Part shown: one piece after another, positions 4,914 through 8,076 of the stretch | How positions within the stretch are numbered: the first letter of the stretch is position 1 | How the letters are laid out: the number at the start of each line of letters is the position of its first letter | Origin: a bacterium | GTDB lineage: Bacteria > Electryoneota > Electryoneia > Electryoneales > Electryoneaceae | NCBI GenBank assembly: GCA_014729955.1 | Contig: WJJA01000093.1 | Coordinates: 1-8,076, forward strand | Length of the DNA: 8,076 nucleotides | Direction: 5' to 3' | The notes under the pieces: model-generated | What the model was told of the DNA's origin: nothing | Databases searched by the model: none | The model's input: the letters and a program-made list of their open reading frames with translations, nothing else | Made by a program: the position numbers and the translations under genes

Positions 4914-7600
4914 GCGGAACCTCGCAGAAGCCGCTCACCTGGTGGGCGGGCTGGTCGACGAGGCGGCCCCTGCTGGTTCTTGTGCTCGTGTTCCTGACCC
5001 TGCCTCCTTCGTTTTACGCGATATCCAGGCTCGGCTTACAGACCAACATGATCGACATGCTGCCGTCTCATCATCCCGACGCGAAGCGTTATATCGAGGT
5101 GCAGGAACGTTTCGGCGAGCCTTCGCTTGTCGTCGTTCTTGAGGGTACACGCGACTCGATTGTCGCGATGGCGCGGGAGTTGGAACCGCGGCTGCATGAC
5201 CTTCCCGGCCTGTACAATGTGCAGGGTCGCGCCCCGATGGACTTTATCCGCCGATACGGGCTTGTTCTGCAGGAACCGTCCGATTTGAACCGTTCACTGA
5301 CACGTCTGCATGATCCGAATCTGCTCGGCATGCTGCGGGGATTGAACGACGACTTTGAAACCGAATATGCCGACAATGCCGACAACCTGCGTCGTGATGA
5401 GCTGGATGTTGCAACGTCCATGCACGGTCTTCAGCGCAGCCTCGAATTGATGCACCATCATCTCGCGGGCGATACCGCCGGAGGAACGGTCGGCGATGCG
5501 GTGGACGCGATGATATTCGGGGAACCCTGGGCGCTCAGCCTCGACCGGCGCATGCTGCTGATCGTATGCACCCCGCGTGCTTCGTTCTGGGACAACGAAG
5601 CCGTCATTGCGATTACGGAACGGGTCGACAGCGTGATGACCGAGGTCGGGACCGGCTTCCCCGATGTGGAAGCAAACCTGACCGGTCTCGGCCCGCTGCA
5701 GCGTGACGAGATGGCCACGGTCAGTACCGACACTCAATGGCTTACCCTGGCGGCACTTGTCCTGATTTACCTGCTGCTTGTATTCAATTTCCGGGGCTGG
5801 ATGGTGCCGCTGCGGGGAATTGCCCCCCTGGCACTGGGGATTGTGTGGACCCTCGCCGTGCTGGAACTGCTGTTCGGACAGTTGAATCTCTTCACTGCAA
5901 TGATCATGCTCGTACTGATGGGCCTTGGGATTGACTTCTCGATTCATCTCATGAGCCGTTACTACGAGGGGCGGAATGAGGGCCGGTCGATCCGTGAAGC
6001 GGCGGAAGGGATGGTCGGCGGCACCGGACGGGGAGTGCTCACCGGCGGTTTGACCACCGCGGCGGCCTTTCTCGCGTTGATGATCGCGGATACCAGGGGG
6101 GTGTTCCAGTTCGGCGCGGCGGCGGGCGTCGGTGTCGTACTGACGCTCCTGGCGGTCTTTGTTCTTCTGCCGGCCCTGCTCGCCCTGCGGGATCGTGTGC
6201 AGGAACGACTACCTCATTCCTCCGGCCCCGCATTGAGGCGGCAGTCGCTGGACTGGATCGGCCGCGCAGCAGTCGCCGCCCATCGGCATGCTGTCGTGGT
6301 GCTGATCGTGTTCGCGCTGCTCGCGGGAGTCTGCCTGTGGGCCGCTCGTCACAATGAGTACGAGTACGACATGATGAACCTGGAGCCGCCGGGCCTGAAA
6401 TCCGTTCAACTGCAGCGCGAAATCCCCGAACGATTCGGCACCACCGACCAGGGCGCGTTCGTGATCGCGGAAAGCATCGAGCAGAGCCGACGGTTGAAGG
6501 ACGAGCTGAAGGAGCTCTCCACGGTCGGCGAGGTCGCCTCTATCAGCGACTGGATCCCTGCGCCGGGCTGGGGAGCACGGCAAACCGAATTACTGTCGCA
6601 ATTGCGATCTGACCTTGCCCGGGCTCGACCGGACGCATGGAGCGATGAGACCTCCCAAGAGATGCTCTACGCCGAAATCGAGAGGCTTTGGGACAACCTC
6701 GACCTGATGTCGAACCTGGCGTTTCAATCCGGGCTCGATCGGATCGTGCGAACCATCGATCAGGTCACCGGCTACGACAGCGAGACCAACAGCACGGACT
6801 CCACGGCAATCCTGCCGCGTCTGCTCCATCGTGTGGAGTCCGGCATACCGTCCGAGGACGGTCTTCGGCTGACACGCGCCTGGTATGACGTCGCGTCCCA
6901 ACGGCTGGGAATCCTCGCCCGTTATCACGTGCCGGGCATCGAGGATCTACCGCCGTCGGTACGGCGCGCTCACCTGCCGCGTGACGGCAACGATGCCTTC
7001 CTGCTGAATGTGTCCGCTCGTCGCTATCTCTTCGACCGTGAAGCGCTGGAACGTTTCGACGAACAGACCTCACAGGTTGCCCCGGGGATTGTCGGGTCGC
7101 CGAAACTGACGATTGTGACCATGCACGAAATCCTGCTCGACGGCCGTAACGGCGCTCTGCTGGCGCTCGGCGTGATTGTCGTCTTGCTGATGCTGCATTT
7201 TCGCGGTCCGGTGGGGCTGCTTGCGATTGTGCCCCTGCTCGGCGCAACCCTGCTGATGCTCGGGATGATGGTACTTCTCGGCGTGAAATATGACTTCATG
7301 AACCTGATTGCGGTCCCGATTATCCTTGGCATCGGCATCGACGACGGTGTTCACGCCCTGCATCGGTTCCGTGAAACCAGGGCCGAGGGAACAGAACGCT
7401 ACTTCGACTGCTTTCGTCATGTCGGACGCGCGATCCTGATGACCAGCCTCTCCACGATGATCGGTTTCGGCAACCTCGCGTTCTACCGTATGCCCACCGT
7501 CGCGGGCTTCGGGCTGGTGCTGTTCTTCGGGGTCGGGTTGTGCTTCGCCGCTACAGCATTCGTTCTGCCCGCGGTGATGCGTCTGTTCCGAGTCTCGTGA
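4910..7600 (+). CDS. MMPL/RND-superfamily 12-TM exporter
   Basis: The protein has 896 residues in two RND halves. TM1 (about 20-39) is followed by a large extracytoplasmic domain (about 43-275) and TM2-6 (about 277-425). TM7 (about 463-481) is followed by a second domain (about 482-745) and TM8-12 (about 747-892). Each half carries the MMPL-type TM4/TM10 motif: GLGIDFSIHL at 338-347 (Asp342) and GIGIDDGVH at 807-815 (Asp811, Asp812). In the superfamily these acidic residues carry the proton relay. Substrates are often lipids or hydrophobic compounds exported from the inner membrane. Size and layout recall the hopanoid exporter HpnN, but no hopanoid genes are in view, so I give no symbol. No adaptor (membrane fusion) or outer-membrane channel gene is adjacent in view. 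The ATG overlaps the tetR stop (ATGA), with AAGGA at 4897-4901, 8 nt upstream. Co-transcription with, and repression by, the TetR protein are likely. Confidence 0.9.
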   Translation: MSGTSQKPLTWWAGWSTRRPLLVLVLVFLTLPPSFYAISRLGLQTNMIDMLPSHHPDAKRYIEVQERFGEPSLVVVLEGTRDSIVAMARELEPRLHDLPGLYNVQGRAPMDFIRRYGLVLQEPSDLNRSLTRLHDPNLLGMLRGLNDDFETEYADNADNLRRDELDVATSMHGLQRSLELMHHHLAGDTAGGTVGDAVDAMIFGEPWALSLDRRMLLIVCTPRASFWDNEAVIAITERVDSVMTEVGTGFPDVEANLTGLGPLQRDEMATVSTDTQWLTLAALVLIYLLLVFNFRGWMVPLRGIAPLALGIVWTLAVLELLFGQLNLFTAMIMLVLMGLGIDFSIHLMSRYYEGRNEGRSIREAAEGMVGGTGRGVLTGGLTTAAAFLALMIADTRGVFQFGAAAGVGVVLTLLAVFVLLPALLALRDRVQERLPHSSGPALRRQSLDWIGRAAVAAHRHAVVVLIVFALLAGVCLWAARHNEYEYDMMNLEPPGLKSVQLQREIPERFGTTDQGAFVIAESIEQSRRLKDELKELSTVGEVASISDWIPAPGWGARQTELLSQLRSDLARARPDAWSDETSQEMLYAEIERLWDNLDLMSNLAFQSGLDRIVRTIDQVTGYDSETNSTDSTAILPRLLHRVESGIPSEDGLRLTRAWYDVASQRLGILARYHVPGIEDLPPSVRRAHLPRDGNDAFLLNVSARRYLFDREALERFDEQTSQVAPGIVGSPKLTIVTMHEILLDGRNGALLALGVIVVLLMLHFRGPVGLLAIVPLLGATLLMLGMMVLLGVKYDFMNLIAVPIILGIGIDDGVHALHRFRETRAEGTERYFDCFRHVGRAILMTSLSTMIGFGNLAFYRMPTVAGFGLVLFFGVGLCFAATAFVLPAVMRLFRVS

Positions 7601-7631
7601 TCATCACGCCTCCGAGCTCTCTTTCGCGTAA

Positions 7632-7649
7632 CCGTCCCGACCCGGACGG
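7632..7649 (+). terminator. GC hairpin after the transporter gene, no T-tract
   Basis: CCGTCC (7632-7637) and GGACGG (7644-7649) make a perfect 6-bp stem with a 6-nt loop, 31 bp after the transporter stop. No run of T follows, so it is not a standard intrinsic terminator. It may be a 3' stabilising structure or an incidental hairpin. The rest of this 116-bp gap holds no clear promoter for the following gene. Confidence 0.3.
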
Positions 7650-7716
7650 CACGGTGGTTGCAGCCATCCCCGATATTGTGTTATTCGTGAACAGCAACAT
7701 CGGGAGAGTGCACGCC

Positions 7717-8076
7717 ATGGACGTGCGTACCGCCATCGAACAGCGCCGCTCGGTGCATTCCTACGATCCGAGCCGTAAACTGACCGACCGCCAGATTGCC
7801 GACCTGGTTCGGCTCAGCACCCTTGCTCCCTCCTCCTTCAACCTGAACCACTGGCGTTTCGTCGTGGTAACTTCGGACGAGGGCAAACGGAAACTCCATG
7901 CCGCCTCGTTGAATCAGCGTCACCTGCTGGACGCTTCCGCCGTGCTGGTCATCCTGGGAAAAGTCAACGCCCATGAAGATATGCCGCAATTCACGCAGGA
8001 TTGGATCAAGAAGGGGTATTACCCGGATGATGAGCACTTGATGAAGGTATCGAAAGGGTTTTACGGGTCCGATCCG
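7717..8076 (+). CDS. Nitroreductase-family flavoprotein, 3' end outside window
   Basis: The first 120 codons are visible and the frame is open to the right edge. The N-terminus reads VRTAIEQRRSVHSYDPSRKLTDRQIADLVRLSTLAPSS-type sequence: RRSVHSYD at residues 10-17 and LAPSSFNLNHWRFVVV at 36-51. This is the hallmark FMN-binding start of the nitroreductase superfamily (R-R-S-x-R/H-x-Y/F, then A-P-S-x-x-N-x-Q/H-x-W/P-x-F). Members are cytoplasmic, usually dimeric FMN enzymes that use NAD(P)H to reduce nitro compounds, quinones or similar substrates. The physiological substrate cannot be told from this part. Full-length relatives are usually about 180-220 residues, so about half is missing. GGAG (7703-7706) lies 10 nt before the ATG; an in-frame GTG at 7708 lacks usable spacing. 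It follows the transporter by 116 bp and may be read through from it or be independent. Confidence 0.88.
   Translation, partial: MDVRTAIEQRRSVHSYDPSRKLTDRQIADLVRLSTLAPSSFNLNHWRFVVVTSDEGKRKLHAASLNQRHLLDASAVLVILGKVNAHEDMPQFTQDWIKKGYYPDDEHLMKVSKGFYGSDP

Noticed and set aside
5294..5947. 217-codon minus-strand frame inside the transporter gene
   Set aside because: It is fully antisense to a confidently identified RND transporter, its product is His/Gln-rich and low in recognisable structure, and it has no upstream signals.
7597..7607. GTGAT-C-ATCAC palindrome across the transporter stop codon
   Set aside because: The 5-bp arms are short, it overlaps coding sequence, and it is not positioned relative to any promoter. 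Chance is the simpler explanation.
7658..7687. Possible nitroreductase promoter (TTGCAG with TATTCG)
   Set aside because: The spacing is 18 bp, but the -10 box matches only 3 of 6 consensus positions, too weak to annotate.

Overview
The window is bacterial, with dense coding, short gaps and Shine-Dalgarno-preceded starts. It is GC-rich apart from one AT-richer divergent intergenic region. Polymer glycosyltransferases, an MMPL/RND exporter and a TetR regulator suit a diderm (Gram-negative-type) bacterium. There is no rRNA, tRNA or lineage marker, so I do not assign a phylum. I see no mobile element, CRISPR array or RNA gene.

Left arm (minus strand, about 1-3924). In transcription order this holds three genes. 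The first encodes a protein with a YcgR/PilZ-like N-terminal half followed by two degenerate response-receiver-like domains and a lysine-rich tail. A strong intrinsic terminator follows it. Next comes a two-domain transferase: a CDP-glycerol glycerophosphotransferase-like GT-B domain plus a C-terminal domain that looks like a degenerate GT2 glycosyltransferase. Last is a GT2-like glycosyltransferase that runs off the left edge. The two transferase genes overlap by 4 bp (ATGA) and must be co-expressed. They probably build or decorate a surface polymer. The upstream PilZ/receiver protein could be a regulator of that process, but this is inferred only from position and domains.

Middle (about 3925-4304). 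This divergent, AT-richer intergenic region carries a candidate promoter for each direction and several short dyads that could be operators for the TetR protein.

Right arm (plus strand, 4305-8076). A TetR-family repressor overlaps by 4 bp (ATGA) with a 12-TM MMPL/RND-type transporter, a typical regulator-transporter pair. After a 116-bp gap comes the first 120 codons of a nitroreductase-family flavoprotein, cut by the right edge.

The most unusual items are the PilZ-like/tandem pseudo-receiver protein, the GT-B plus GT2-like fusion, and the terminator that leaves only 19 bp in front of the glycosyltransferase pair. No complete new defence or mobile system is visible.
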